From: Hemerocallis citrina
Taxonomy: Eukaryota > Streptophyta > Magnoliopsida > Asparagales > Asphodelaceae
DNA length: 64,000 bases
NCBI GenBank assembly: GCA_017893485.1
Contig: CM030366.1
Coordinates: forward strand, 49,555,896 to 49,619,895
Direction of reading: 5' to 3'
A model generated the notes under the pieces. The model had not been told where the DNA came from. It did not search any database and was given only the letters and a program-made list of their open reading frames with translations. A program made the position numbers and the translations under genes. Shown here in pieces: positions 23,000 through 34,724 of this stretch (position 1 is the first letter of the stretch; every line of letters starts with the position of its first letter).

Positions 23000-23380
23000 A
23001 AGCCCCCACTCCCGGAAGACTATTTTTGCGGCTTTGGAAAGGTAGTTTGCCTTGATTCGGAGTTCTGGGTACTATCTTAGCTTTAAGGGACAACTGAAAA
23101 TTCCTGAAACTTGTTGAAAGCTTCTGGAGGCGGCAAATATTATCCTAAATATTTCATTTTTTTTAGAATTTGCTATAACTTTTTGAATTTTTCCCCAATT
23201 AATAATTCCTTTTTCAAAATTTTAAATTAATTATCCCAATTTTAAATTAATTTTCAGAATTTTAAATCAAAATTTTGAATTTAGAAATTATTATTCAGAA
23301 TTTTTAATTAAAATTTCAAATTTAATTGGTTTTTAGGGATTTTTATTCATTTATCATCCTGGGCGCGATTTTCGGAGCGA
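23000..23380. other. Tat-3 post-polypurine and AT-rich block
   Basis: TAAGCCCCCACTCCCGGAAG is the complement of the polypurine tract; 23130-23350 is nearly pure A/T (AATTTTAAATTAA-like). Non-coding. Confidence 0.6.
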
Positions 23381-23605
23381 TCAAGCGTTGACACCCGAAG
23401 AAAGTCCCTGCCCACTGGTCACAACCTAGCTCGCGTGCTGAGTGGATTGGACTGTTATGATGGTACCGCTGTAATGAAGAGGTGACGTAGCTTGATCTAA
23501 AGTGCTGATCTCATGTGAGCTCGCTTATATAGGTGATTGAGCGGCTGAGAAGTGAAACAGGGCCGAGCAATATCGAAGAGGTGACGTGGCGCAATCGAGT
23601 GCGGC

Positions 23606-24645
23606 GATCGGATGGCTGCAAAGGCACCACAAGAGCACCCTAGGTCGCCCAACCGTTTTGGTCGACCAACTCAACTTCGTTGTATACCTAGCGATTTTTC
23701 GAGCAGCCACAGAGTTTTTGGTGACTACACCGTCGTCGACTTTGTTGTTGCATCGTCTTGGAGTTTCGTAGGCCAATTTTGAGGTTTTTGGTGACCAGCT
23801 TTTCGTTGACCTTGGAGCTCTCCATTCTCGCTGTCAAGTTAGAGCCCCGTCGACCAAGCTTTCGAAGATCAAGAACTTCAGTGACCGAGGTTTTCGGCTG
23901 AGTTGAGAGCTTTTGTTTTGGCCTCGAAGCAGGTGTCGGGTTCGAGTTTGGTCATCTTCGATGTTCCTATGGAGTTCGAGTCTTAGAGCTTGGGTTTCAT
24001 CAACTCCGAAGTGGAGTACCAAAGCGGTGACGTGGCGCGATCGAGTGCGCTGATCTCGTGCACGTCGAATTTACTGAACGATCCAATGGTCCACGACTAC
24101 TCAATGAAGCTGCTTGGTCGCCCGACCGTTTTGGGCCACCAAATGAAGCAGGTTTCGGTCAACCTGCTTCGTCCAAACCTGTTTGCGCGCATCATGAAGT
24201 GGATGAAGGGCAGTGAAGGTGCCTGCATGCATCATGAGGTGATCGGATGGCTGCAAAGGAACCACAAAAGCACCCTAGGTCGCCCAACTGTTTTGGGTGA
24301 CCAACTCACCTTCGTTGTACACCTAGCGATTCGTCGAGCAGCCACAGAGTTTTTGGTGACTACATCGTCGTCGACTTTTTTGCTGCATCGTCTTGGAGTT
24401 TCGTAGACCAATTTTGAGGTTTTTGGTGACCAAGCTTTTCATTGACCTTGGAGCTCTCCATTCTCGCTGTCAAGTTAGAGCCCCATTGACCAAGCTTTCG
24501 AAGATCAAGAACTTCAGTGACCAAGGTTTTCGGCTGAGTCGAGAGCTTTTGTTTCGGCCTTGAAGTAGTTGTCGGGTTCGAGTTTGGTCATCTTCGATGT
24601 TCCTGTGGAGTTCAAGTCTTAGAGCTTGGGTTTCATCAACTACGA
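23606..24645. repeat. 405-bp direct duplication in Tat-3
   Basis: 23606-24011 recurs at 24241-24645 (635-bp offset) with scattered differences, running from GATCGGATGGCTGCAAAGG to CTTGGGTTTCATCAACT. The 24012-24240 spacer is unique. ORFs of up to 138 codons across it have no recognisable domain. Confidence 0.8.
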
Positions 24646-24692
24646 AGTCCTTTGTGGAGCTCGGGTTGGAGTTTTGGTTTGATCATCTCCGA

Positions 24693-27600
24693 TGTAGCGC
24701 CCCGAATTTCCACTATGATATCCGAGAAATACGTGGCACAATTCCCAGCATCAACTTCAATTGCAAAAGTAAACATAGCCAAAAACACAGATAATTTTTA
24801 TTTTCAACTTTTATTACATCACTTGTTTATAAACACAGTGGAATACAAAATACCTTGAATTACAATCTTTCTTTACGACACCTTCTTTATAATTTACATA
24901 AGCTTTATTATCATTCAAGCACAAGCATCCAAATCCCAAGCTATAAGCACCTACCTATAAAACATGATGCTAAAGATAACCCTAACCCCCAAAACTACAT
25001 GGGTCAGCCATAACGGTGTGAGTGACATAAAAAAAAACAATATAAATAAAACATAAGACATAGAGTCATCAACAACAAGTATTAACAGCAAGAATAAATG
25101 AGATGAGAAACAACACTAATTAAAGCATGAAAACATCAAGAAATATACGATAGTAAACAATAGAGCATGAAAACAATAAGTGAAACTAGACTAAGTGTAA
25201 ATTGTAGGAAAAACATAAAACAACATGCATAAATTAAGTAAAGAAACATCAATGCTATATGCCGACTCTCTAATGCAAACTTGTCGTATTCTATGCATTC
25301 CACAATACATAGGGCCGGTGCAAGCCCTTAACGTTCTTCAATTTATATGGTTAAATCCCTCGTTATGCAACTAATCCTACTACGGTGGTGGAAACAAGAT
25401 CCAGAATACTCCGCAAATAGGCACCACAGCCCTCGACGCGCAAGCATCATGTAAGAATAGCTCCAAAACTGGATAATCACCTCCCAACCGTATACCCTAC
25501 GAATAGCCTTGCGAGGCCCTCAACGTGCAGATACACTGAGTACATCCCGTGAATAGGCCCGCCGACCCTCGATACGCAAATGCACTCTACTTGCTCCGTG
25601 AATAGGCCTGCAGACCCTCGACATGCGAACAAACAAATGTCCTCTCGAGACAGAACACAAACAGTCCTGGGACGCATCCGTTGGACTAACAAACTAAGAG
25701 CATATACTTACGTTTCCCAAGTTCCATTACATCTCCGCTAGTGTCTATCCTTACGTTGATTATTATTAAAACACAAAAATTCTTATCTCTAGAGTTAGTG
25801 TATCCTGCCGGACTTAATTCCATAAAACAAACCCAAGACCCCGCAGGTCTAAATCCACAAATCTCATCCGCAGGTTCACAAGACTCCCACTCAACTCCTA
25901 GAGAAATCACAACTTATCCATCAAGACAAAAACTTTTAATGAAACTCACAAATCCATTGTCAAAACGATTATATGAAGAAACTTCTTAAGTCAACAAAAA
26001 TGCAAATCTTATATAAAACTCCAGAATCCAAAGAAATATTAAATCTATTAAATATCTGAAAATCATATTTTTAAGCTGTAAAACATCAATTCCTTTGAAA
26101 ACACGTATAACTTAAATAAGGTCCAAAAGAATACATTTAAAGCTCCAAAATAAATATCTGTAAAACATTTTTAATCTGTAGCAAAACATCTTTCAAAACA
26201 ATATAATATTGAAGGAATAATCGTTCAAAGAAGCATCAGAAAACGCAAGAAAACTTCAGTTAGAGCAGTAGCAGTCGACTTCATAGGGTAGTCAGTCGAT
26301 TGTCCAGCGTGAAATCCAAACTCAAGAAAATATCAAGCAGTGTAGTGGCAGTCGGCTGCATACTGTAGCCAGTCGACTATCCCGCGTAAAATCTAAAGCT
26401 TTAAGAAAACATAAATTAGAGCATTAGTAGTCGACTGTGTAAAGTGGTCAGTCGACTGTCCCGCATGAAAATCCAATACATCAAGAAAACACCAATCTGA
26501 GCAGTGACAGTCGACTGTATAAGGTGGTCAGTCGACTGTCCCTCCTAAACATCAAAATCCTCGAGAAAATATTGTAGCCAGGATTGCGACGGTCGACTGT
26601 CGAAACTTATCAGTGGACTGTCGTACCTACAGACTACAGTTTTAGTTTGTGCACATTTCAACAGTTACGGAGTTTTACTTTATAAAAACGAAATATGTAG
26701 AAAGTACATTTCTGATATAGTCAAATATGACTTGTAGGGTTTATAGAGTCCACAAAAACAAATCAAAACCGCTTCAAATTGATAAAAGTATCGATTTGTT
26801 GAATTTCTTCAAAAATAAGACATGAACATATACATCTTCAAAATAGAGTTTTCAAGAATCAATTATACATCGAAATAACTTCGTATTATGTTCCAAACCA
26901 TATCAATACCAAGATAAGTTAAGATATAATAAAAATCCATAAAACACATAAGGATTCAATTTCTTCAAAACCACAAAATAGACTATTCATATAAAAATGT
27001 TTGTGCATATTTGTGCACCAAGAAAACTTCGCAAATCCATCAATTAAAAATAACAGAATATTCAGATTAAAACTTAGTGTTTGAGAAAATTCAATTTCAA
27101 CTAAAAACTTCACAAAATCACGAAATCCCCAAATTGATCTTAATGCATAGATCCAAATCTAAGCCCTTTTCTCAAACTCCAAGACTTGATTCTTAGATTC
27201 AATAGCCATTAAACTCATCCACAATCATTCACAATAATTTGTCCATGCATATGAGCAATTATAACAATCACTAATCAAGTTTCTACTCAATGAAAAGCCT
27301 CCCAAATAGAGTTTGTGCATTTATACACAAGTAAAGGTAATCTTTTTATCCACTTTTATGCAAAATTATCATACAACACATCATGACAAGTTAAAACAGC
27401 AAGTATATGAAGGAAAGCATCCTACTCATGATTTTTATTCACTTCTCTAACAATCTGAAGTCAACAAATTAGGGTTCCAGTCATCAATAATATAGTTTCA
27501 TGAAAGAATTCACTTTTTATTCATCTACTCATCAAAACTTCAAATATCATCATACAAACTCCTAGCATGCTTTCTAATCGATAGATCATCACGTATAACA

Positions 27601-28421
27601 TACATAAAACAAAACAAAAGAAAATATGTCACTCACCTTTATGAAGAATCAACCGAAAAGAAATAAAGAATAAGAAAATCCTCCTTCGCAAGAAAACCAA
27701 GAATCCTCGCTTGAAAACTCCAAGAAAATAGAAATAATAAAATCCTTGTGTAGCATAGCAAGAGATGACTGCACCACACTCTTAAATAGGCTGGAAATAA
27801 TAGGTTTAGGGTTTTTGTAAATAGATTTGCAAAAATACCTCTTTTAAATATATCCTTCTATATATAAATCTTTATACTTGAAACCAAATAAAACCAACTT
27901 AATTGAGTTTTAAAAACAGAAAAAACAATTTATAACCAGCCGATACGGTTAAAAAAGTCCAGAAAAATAAATTTACACTTTTACCCCTCTAAATAGCAAA
28001 TTTGCGAAAAGATCCTTTTTTTATTATTATCAAAACTTGTAAAATAAATCAAATTTGTTAAAACAAGAAGTAAACTTTTTACCTCTGAGTTGACTAGGCA
28101 TCATACCCACCCCAAAAATCCAAAAATCTGGAGTTTTCACTCCAAGTGGCAATTTTGCACAAAAGTCCATCTTTTCGTAATATTTGCAAATAGGTCCAAT
28201 AAATATCAGAAAAATCCAGAAAATTCACATATAATATCTAATAATAAATAATGATTTTCCAAAAAATAATTTTTGATTTTGAACTTTCTAAGAAAATATT
28301 TGCACGTGTTTTGCACGTGTAAAAAGATAAATTTTCAAAAAAATAATAATTAAATCTCAATAAATCATTTTAATTCATTTATTAATCTTGAAAATATTAT
28401 TTAAAAATCTGGGGTATTACA
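24693..28421 (-). repeat. Tekay-like 3' LTR (3729 bp)
   Basis: Near-identical overall layout to 30419-34078 with many substitutions and small indels. Non-coding; short ORFs inside are not credible. Holds the paired CAGTCGAC array at 26272-26618. Confidence 0.88.
26272..26618. repeat. five paired CAGTCGAC motifs, 21-bp spacing, about 79-bp repeat
   Basis: Pairs start at 26272/26293, 26349/26370, 26428/26449, 26508/26529 and 26590/26611; every pair is exactly 21 bp apart and pairs recur every 77-82 bp. Some copies have one substitution (CAGTCGGC, CAGTCGAT, TAGTCGAC, CGGTCGAC, CAGTGGAC). Typical unit: CAGTCGACTGT, about 10 bp, then CAGTCGACTGTCCC. Confidence 0.85.
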
Positions 28422-28434
28422 TCACTCTCTCTTT
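28422..28434 (-). other. Tekay-like polypurine tract
   Basis: On the minus strand AAAGAGAGAGTGA immediately precedes the 3' LTR. Confidence 0.6.
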
Positions 28435-28639
28435 AGAATAGTGCTGTCCTCAGAACTACTACTAATAGGGTCCAAACAAAAATAAGCAAAGGAATTGAAT
28501 TCTCATAAATGGAAACATAGTTTAAGAAATGCAATCACACAAGAGAATGTATTCTAACAAAAGAAATACAATTCAAATCAAAGAGTACAACCATAAAAAA
28601 GAATACAATCATACAAAAGTTTAGAAAAAACCTTCCGCA

Positions 28640-28975
28640 TGCGATCCTCAGACTCCCATGTAGCTCCTGCTCCGCACTCTGATAACTTGCCATTGGAAAC
28701 CTGCTGCAACAACCTCTGAATCTCTGTATCTAGCTTCTGACCTTCCACAATCTACTTCAACCTTCCGAGGATCAGTGGCCACTCCCTCCTTAGAAAGGAC
28801 ATGACCAAGAAAAGCTACCTCGAGCTTGCAGCTCAAAAAGATCAATACCAAATAATTTCCTACCAATCTCGATATCACAGTGCTCGTAATATCGATCAGC
28901 AATTAATTCTTTCCCTGATGGTGTTGCCACTGTCAAGGCTCCACCTGGAAACACCTTAGGTACCACACCTAAGAC
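28640..28975 (-). pseudogene. collapsed pol remnant: protease tail fused to reverse transcriptase fragment
   Basis: On the minus strand, about 28970-28850 reads as a retropepsin-side segment (ATPSGKELIADRYYEHCDIEIG). Near 28830 the frame changes into KLEVAFLGHVLSKEGVATDP, the end of a Ty3/gypsy reverse transcriptase, and near 28750 a further shift gives GQKLDTEIQRLLQQV, which resembles the linker before integrase. Most of pol is therefore deleted, with at least two internal junctions. It has no catalytic motif and no function. Confidence 0.65.
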
Positions 28976-29205
28976 TTAGCAAAAATTGGGCATCACAAAT
29001 GTATGCAAGAGCCAATATTAAATAAAACTTTTGCTTTTATTCCATTAACCAAAACAAATTCTGTTACATGGAGAACGATACTCAAATCTCCAATTTATTC
29101 TCAAACAAAGTTTTACTTAATACATAAATGAATGAATTCAAAATTCTTGCATACCCTGGATCACATCCCTGAGTTACCCACATCCTCCCCAGTCAATGCG
29201 AACAC

Positions 29206-30206
29206 TCACCCCTGCCTCAGAACTTTGCCTTTACCTGCACCATCCTTCTTCAACTGCGGACACTTTGGTATGAGAAGCCCCTCACGAGCACACTGATAAC
29301 AAACCTGTACCCTCCGAGGCTTGGTGCATGCTGCCTGATAATGACCTGCCACCCCACAGTTGAAATAAGTCATGCCTTGAACTGTGGGTGCCTTCTGTAC
29401 TGGCCCACTGAACTTGCCCTGCTTTGTTGGAAACTTCTTCTCACTCTGACTATCTAATGGCCTCTTGCTCTTGTTCCACGTCTCCTGCTTCTTCTGGAAG
29501 TGATCCATATCCTCTTCTGTCATAGCTGCTATTCTAACCAGCTTATCAGACCTCCTGATTCCTAAAGGAATCATCCTCGACCTCAAATTCGGTCTCAAGC
29601 CCAGCTCAAATTTCTTGGCCTTCTTCGCTTCATCCACAATCAACTCCGGTGCATACCTTAACAGCTGAGCGAACTTAGTCTCATATTCGCGCACCATCAT
29701 GCTGCCTTGCTGCAGATTCAAGATTTCTGTTACCTTTTTCTCCTGAATATCCAAAGGAAAGAAACGATCCCTGTACTCATCTAGAAAAGCCTCCCAAGTC
29801 ACTTGCTGATCCCCAAATGTCCTCTTCACCGACTGCTACCAAACACCAGCATCCTTCTCTAACTGCATCGCAGCCAATTTCACCTTATTGACTACTGGAG
29901 TTTCCAAGACTTCGAAGACCATCTCCATCTGTCTAATCCAATCATCAGCCTTATTTGGATCAGACTGCTCCTCAAACACAGGTGGCTTCATCCGCTGAAA
30001 GACTCGACCTGCTTGATCGGATCAGCATTAATGAACATTGGTCCAGCCTCCTGATTCTGATTCTATTTCTGTGCCATATTAACAGCCATGAATGTGTTCA
30101 AGGTATGATACACCCTGACAATCTCAGTATCAAGATCAAGTCCTGCTCCATGGGAACCTTCTGCCCCATCACCATTCCCACCATTCCCGGTCCTGGGTCC
30201 TGCCAT
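29206..30206 (-). pseudogene. gag: gag of the Tekay-like element, N-terminal half broken
   Basis: Start ATG complementary to 30204-30206 (MAGPRTGNG). The first part has several stops; 29829-29206 is open. It carries the retrotransposon gag core (WEAFLDEYRDRFFP, then LLRYAPELIVDEAKKA) and two zinc-knuckle regions, both damaged: the first reads YFNCGVAGHYQAAC, with Tyr for the first Cys, and the second CYQCAREGLLIPKC, with Leu for His. Gag would assemble the RNA-packaging particle; loss of both knuckles predicts no RNA binding. Confidence 0.8.
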
Positions 30207-30401
30207 TCTACTGAATACTACAAAATGAGGGTAAAGTTAGAGCATCACAACACAATTCACATCCATATCCATATCCCATGGCAAAACCACAACCATACCC
30301 CAAACCAAAACACCATGTACTAACTTTATGTGATACTCACACTCTAATGTCCACACCTAGGTACTTTTTCTATATTATGCTTATTATTACTATTGAAGCA
30401 T

Positions 30402-30413
30402 GCTCTGATACCA
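30402..30413 (-). other. primer-binding site, initiator-Met tRNA type
   Basis: TGGTATCAGAGC on the minus strand, five bases inside the 5' LTR. This is the classical plant LTR-element primer site. Confidence 0.85.
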
Positions 30414-30418
30414 ATCTC

Positions 30419-33400
30419 TGTAGTGCCCTGAATTTCAAATATAATATCTCAGAAATACGTGGCACAATTCCAAGCATCAACTTCAATTGCAATAGTAAAC
30501 ATAGCCAAAGACAGATAATTTTTATTTCAACTTTTATTACATCACTTGTTTACAAAACGGAATATAAAATACATTGAATTACAATCTTTCTTTATAACAC
30601 CTTCTTTACAATTTACATAAGCTCTATTATCATTCAAGCACAAGCATCCAAATCCCAAGCTATAAGCACCTACCTGTAAAACATGAGTCTAGAGATAACC
30701 CTAATCCCAAAACTACAGGGGCTAGCCATAACGGTGTGAGTGACATAAAAAAAAACAATATAAATAAAACATAAGGCATAGAGTCATCAACAACAAGTAT
30801 TAACAGCAAGAATAAATGAGATGAGAAATAACACTAAGTAAAGCATGAAAACATCAGGGAATATAAGATAGTAAATAGTAGAGCATGAGAACAACAAGTG
30901 AAACTAGACTAAGTGTCAATTGTAGGAAAAACATAAAACAACATGCATAAAACCAAGTCAAGAAACATCAATGCTATATGCTCTCTCTCTAATGCATACT
31001 TGTCGGATTCTATGCATTCCACAATACATAGGTCCGGTGCATACCCTTAACGTTCTCTACTTTATAAGATTAAATCCCTCGTTATGCAACTAATCCTACT
31101 ACGGTGGTGGAAACAAGATCCAGAATACTCCGCGAATAGGCACTACAGCCCTCGACGCGCATGCATCATGTAAGAATAGCTCTAAAACTGGAGAATCACC
31201 TCCCAACCGTGTACCCCACGAATAGGCTTATGAGGCCCTCAACGTGCAGATACAACGAGTACATCCCGTGAATAGGCCCGCCGACTCTCGACACGCAAAT
31301 GCACCCTGCATGCTCCGTGAATAGGTCTGCAGACCCTCAACACACGAACATACAAATGTTATCTCGAGACAGAACACAAACAGTCCTGGAATGCATCCGT
31401 TAGACTAACAGACCAAGAGCATATACTTACGTTTCCCAAGTTCCATCACATCTCCACTAGTGCCTGTTCTTAAGTTGATTATTATTAAAACACAAAAATC
31501 CTCATCTCTAGAGTTAGTGTATCCTGCCGGACTTAATTCTACAAAACAAACCCAAGACCCCGCAAGTCTAAATCCACAAATCTCATCTGCCAGTTCACAG
31601 AACTCCCACTCAACTCCTAGAGAAATCACAACTCATCCATCAAGACAAAAACTTTCAATAAAATTCACAAATCCATCGTCAAAATGATTATATGAAGAAA
31701 CTTCTTAAATCAACAAAAATGCAAATCTTATATAAAACTCCAGAATCCAAAGAAATATTAAATCTATTAAATATCTGAAAATCATATTTTTAAGCTGTAA
31801 AACATCAAATCCTTTGAAAACACGTATAACTTAAATAAGGTCCAAAAGAATACATTTAACGCTCCAAAATAAATCTCTATAAAATATTTTTAATCTATAG
31901 CAAAACATCTTTTAAAACAATATAATCTTGAAGGAATAATCGTTCAAAGAAGCATCAGAAAACTCAAGAAAACTTCAGTTAGAGCAGTAGCATCGACTTC
32001 ATAGGATAGTCAGTCGACTGTCCCGCGTGAAATCCAAACTTAAGAAAATATCAAGCACTGCAGTGGCAGTCAGCTGCATACTGTAGCTAGTCGACTGTCC
32101 CGTGCCAAAGCTTTAAGAAAACATAAATTAGAGCAGTGGCAGTCGACTGTGTAAAGTGGTTAGTTGACTGTCCCGCATGAAAATCCAATACATCAAGAAA
32201 ACACAAATCTGAGCAGTGACAATCGACTGTCCCTCCTAAAAAACCAAAACCTCGAGAAAACATTGTAGCCAGGATCGCGACGGTCGCTTGTTGAAACTTA
32301 CCAGTCGACTGTTGTACCTACAGACTGCAGTTTTAGTTTGTGCATATTTCAACCGATACGGAGTTTTACTTTATAAAAAAGAAATATGTAAAAAGTACAT
32401 TTATGATATAGTCAAATATGACTTGTAGGTTTATAAGAGTCCACAAAAACAAATCAAAACCACTTCAAATTGATAAAAGTATCAGTTTGTTGAATTTCTT
32501 CAAAAATAAGACATGAACATATACATCTTCAAAATAGAGTTTTTAAGAATCAATTATACATCGAAATAACTTCGTTGCCAAAATAAGATAAGATATAATA
32601 AAAATCCATAAAACACACAACGATTCAATTTCTTTAAAACCACAAAATAGGATATTCATATAAAAATGTTTGTCTATGTTTGTGCACCAAGAAAACTTCG
32701 CAAATCCATCAATTAAAAATAACAAAATATTCAGATTAAAACTTAGTATTTGAGAAAATTCAATTTCAAGTAAAAACTTCAAAAAATCACGAAATGCCCA
32801 AATTGATCTTAATGCATAGATCCAAATCTAAACCCTTTTCTCAAACTCCAAGACTTAATTCTTATATTCAATAGCCATTAAACTCATCCACAATCATTAA
32901 CAATAATTTGTCCATACATATGAGCAATTATAACAATCACAAATCAAGTTTCTGCTCAACGAAAAGCCCCCCAAGTAAAGTTTATGCATTTATACACAAG
33001 TAAACGTAATTTTTTATCCACTTTTATGCAATATCATCATACAACACATCAAGATAAGTTAAAACAGCAAGTATATGAAGAAAAGCATCATACTCATAAT
33101 TTCTATTCAGTTCTCTAACAATCTTAAGTCAACAAATTAGGGTTCTAATTGCCAATAATATAGTTTCATAAAAGGATTCAATTTTAATTCATCTACTCAT
33201 CAAAACTTCACATATAATCATACAAACTCCTAGCATGCTTTCTAATCGATAGATCATCACGTATAACATACATAAAACAAAACAAAATAAAATATGTCAC
33301 TCACCTCTATGAAGAATTAATCAAAAAGAAATAAAGAATAAGAAAAATCCTCCTTCGCAAGAAAACCAAGAATCCTTGCTTGAAAACTCCAAGAAAATAG

Positions 33401-34078
33401 AAATAATAAAATCCTTGTGTAGCACAACAAGAGACGGCTGCACCCCACTTTTAAATAGGCTGGAAATAATAGGTTTAGAGTTTTTGTAAATAGATTTGCA
33501 AAAATATCTCTTTTAAATATATCCTTCTATATATAAATCTTTATACTTGGAAACCAAATAAAACCAACTTTATTGAGTTTTAAAAACAAAACAAACACTT
33601 TATAACCAGCCTGCACTGTTTGAAAAACCTAGAAAAATGAATTTACACCTTTACCCCTCTAAGTGGCAAATTTGCGAAAAGATCCTTTTTTTATTTATCA
33701 AAACTTGTAAAATAAATCAAATTTGTTAAAACAAAAAGTTAACTCTTTACTTCTGAGTTGACTAGGCATCATACCCAGCCCAAAAATCCGAAAATCTAGA
33801 GTTTTCACTCCAAGTGGCAATTTTGCACAAAAGTCCCTCTTTTTGTAATATTTGCAAATTGGTCCAATAAATATCAGAAAAATCCTCAAAATTAAAAAAT
33901 AATATCTAATAGTAAATAGTGATTTTCCACAAAATAATTTTTAACTTTGAACTTCCCAAGAAAATATTTGCACGTGTAAAAAGATAAATTTTCAGAAAAA
34001 TATTTCTTAATTATCCAGAAATCATTTTAATTCATTTATTAATCTTAAAAACATTATTTAAAAATCTGGGGTATTACA
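30419..34078 (-). repeat. Tekay-like 5' LTR (3660 bp)
   Basis: Pairs with 24693-28421. The CAGTCGAC array (about 31990-32320) has lost part of one unit and one G compared with the other LTR, so the two arrays have drifted since insertion. Confidence 0.88.
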
Positions 34079-34080
34079 TC

Positions 34081-34330
34081 TGAAGTTCTTTGTGGAGTTC
34101 GGGTCATGGAGCTTGGGTTTGATCATCTCTGAAGTCCTTTGTGGAGCTTGGGTTGGAGTTGGGGTTTGATCATTCCAAAGTCCATTGTAGAGTTCGGGTC
34201 TCGGAGCATGGGTTTGAACATGCTTGAAGTCTTTTATGAAGCTCAGGTTGGAGTTTGGGTTTGATCATCTCCGAAGTCCTTTGTGGAGCTCGGGTTGGAA
34301 TTTGGGCTAGATTTTGGTTGATTTCGAAGT
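34081..34330. repeat. Tat-3 50-60-bp repeat array
   Basis: GAAGTCCTTTGTGGAGCTCG followed by GGTTGGAGTTTGGGTTTGAT recurs four to five times with variation, continuing the same phrase that precedes the Tekay insertion (24640-24690). Non-coding. Confidence 0.75.
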
Positions 34331-34639
34331 TGGTGGATTTGGAGTTTGGCCAAGTTTGAGTTCGGCATTTGTAGAGCTAGGGTTTTGATCATCTCCGAAG
34401 TTGGTAGTCTTCGAATTTGGTTTGGAGATTCCGTGAGTTTTCACCAACCAAATGTTTATTGAGCGGTCTAGCTCGTCGAATTGCTCTTTTATCGACTAAG
34501 CGTTGTGTTGTTCGTTTGTTTTTTTTGATCGAGTGTTTCTTTGATGGACGAGTGGTCATGCTGATTTGGGTGCGGAGTGCTTTGAATGTTGGATCTTGTG
34601 CATGGCTCAGATGCTGCCATGTGGCAATTTAATCTTGGT

Positions 34640-34724
34640 GGCCCTATAAATAAGACCCAATCCCATCCCTCATTTGCTCATTTACTCCTTCCACTTTCTC
34701 TCTCTAATTTTTTTTGAGAATCTC
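34640..34724 (+). promoter_or_regulatory. putative plus-strand (antisense) promoter of Tat-3
   Basis: TATAAATA at 34645-34652, followed by a CT-rich leader (CTCCTTCCACTTTCTCTCTC). Placement after a repeat array and before a cut-off matches the TATA box and CT-rich leader upstream of the Tat-2 antisense gene (39931). The gene it would drive is missing because the LTR at 34725 follows. Confidence 0.45.

Larger units (their letters stand above)
24693..34078 (-). mobile_element. Tekay/Del-like gypsy element with 3.7-kb LTRs, internally deleted
   Basis: Two long LTRs (24693-28421 and 30419-34078) flank only 2.0 kb of interior. Minus-strand LTR ends are TGTAATACCCC...CACTACA. The primer-binding site is TGGTATCAGAGC (complement of 30402-30413), initiator-Met type. 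Flanks TCCGA and TCTGA look like a 5-bp duplication with one change, in the middle of a Tat-3 repeat. The interior has gag and small remnants of protease, reverse transcriptase and the region before integrase. Long LTRs plus this primer site fit the Tekay/Del chromoviruses. Not autonomous. Confidence 0.88.
22392..34724 (-). mobile_element. Tat-type LTR element Tat-3, truncated, split by a Tekay-like element
   Basis: Starts with a 607-bp LTR (22392-22998, TGTTGCTTA...ATTATCA) followed, on the minus strand, by a polypurine tract (complement of 22999-23015). The interior has an AT-rich block, a duplicated 405-bp segment, a 50-60-bp repeat array (34081-34320) and a TATA-bearing region on the plus strand (34645). 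A Tekay-like element interrupts it at 24693-34078. Tat-3 is cut off at 34724 by the LTR beginning at 34725, so gag, pol and the second LTR are absent from the window. LTR layout and polypurine tract match Tat-1 and Tat-2. Confidence 0.75.
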
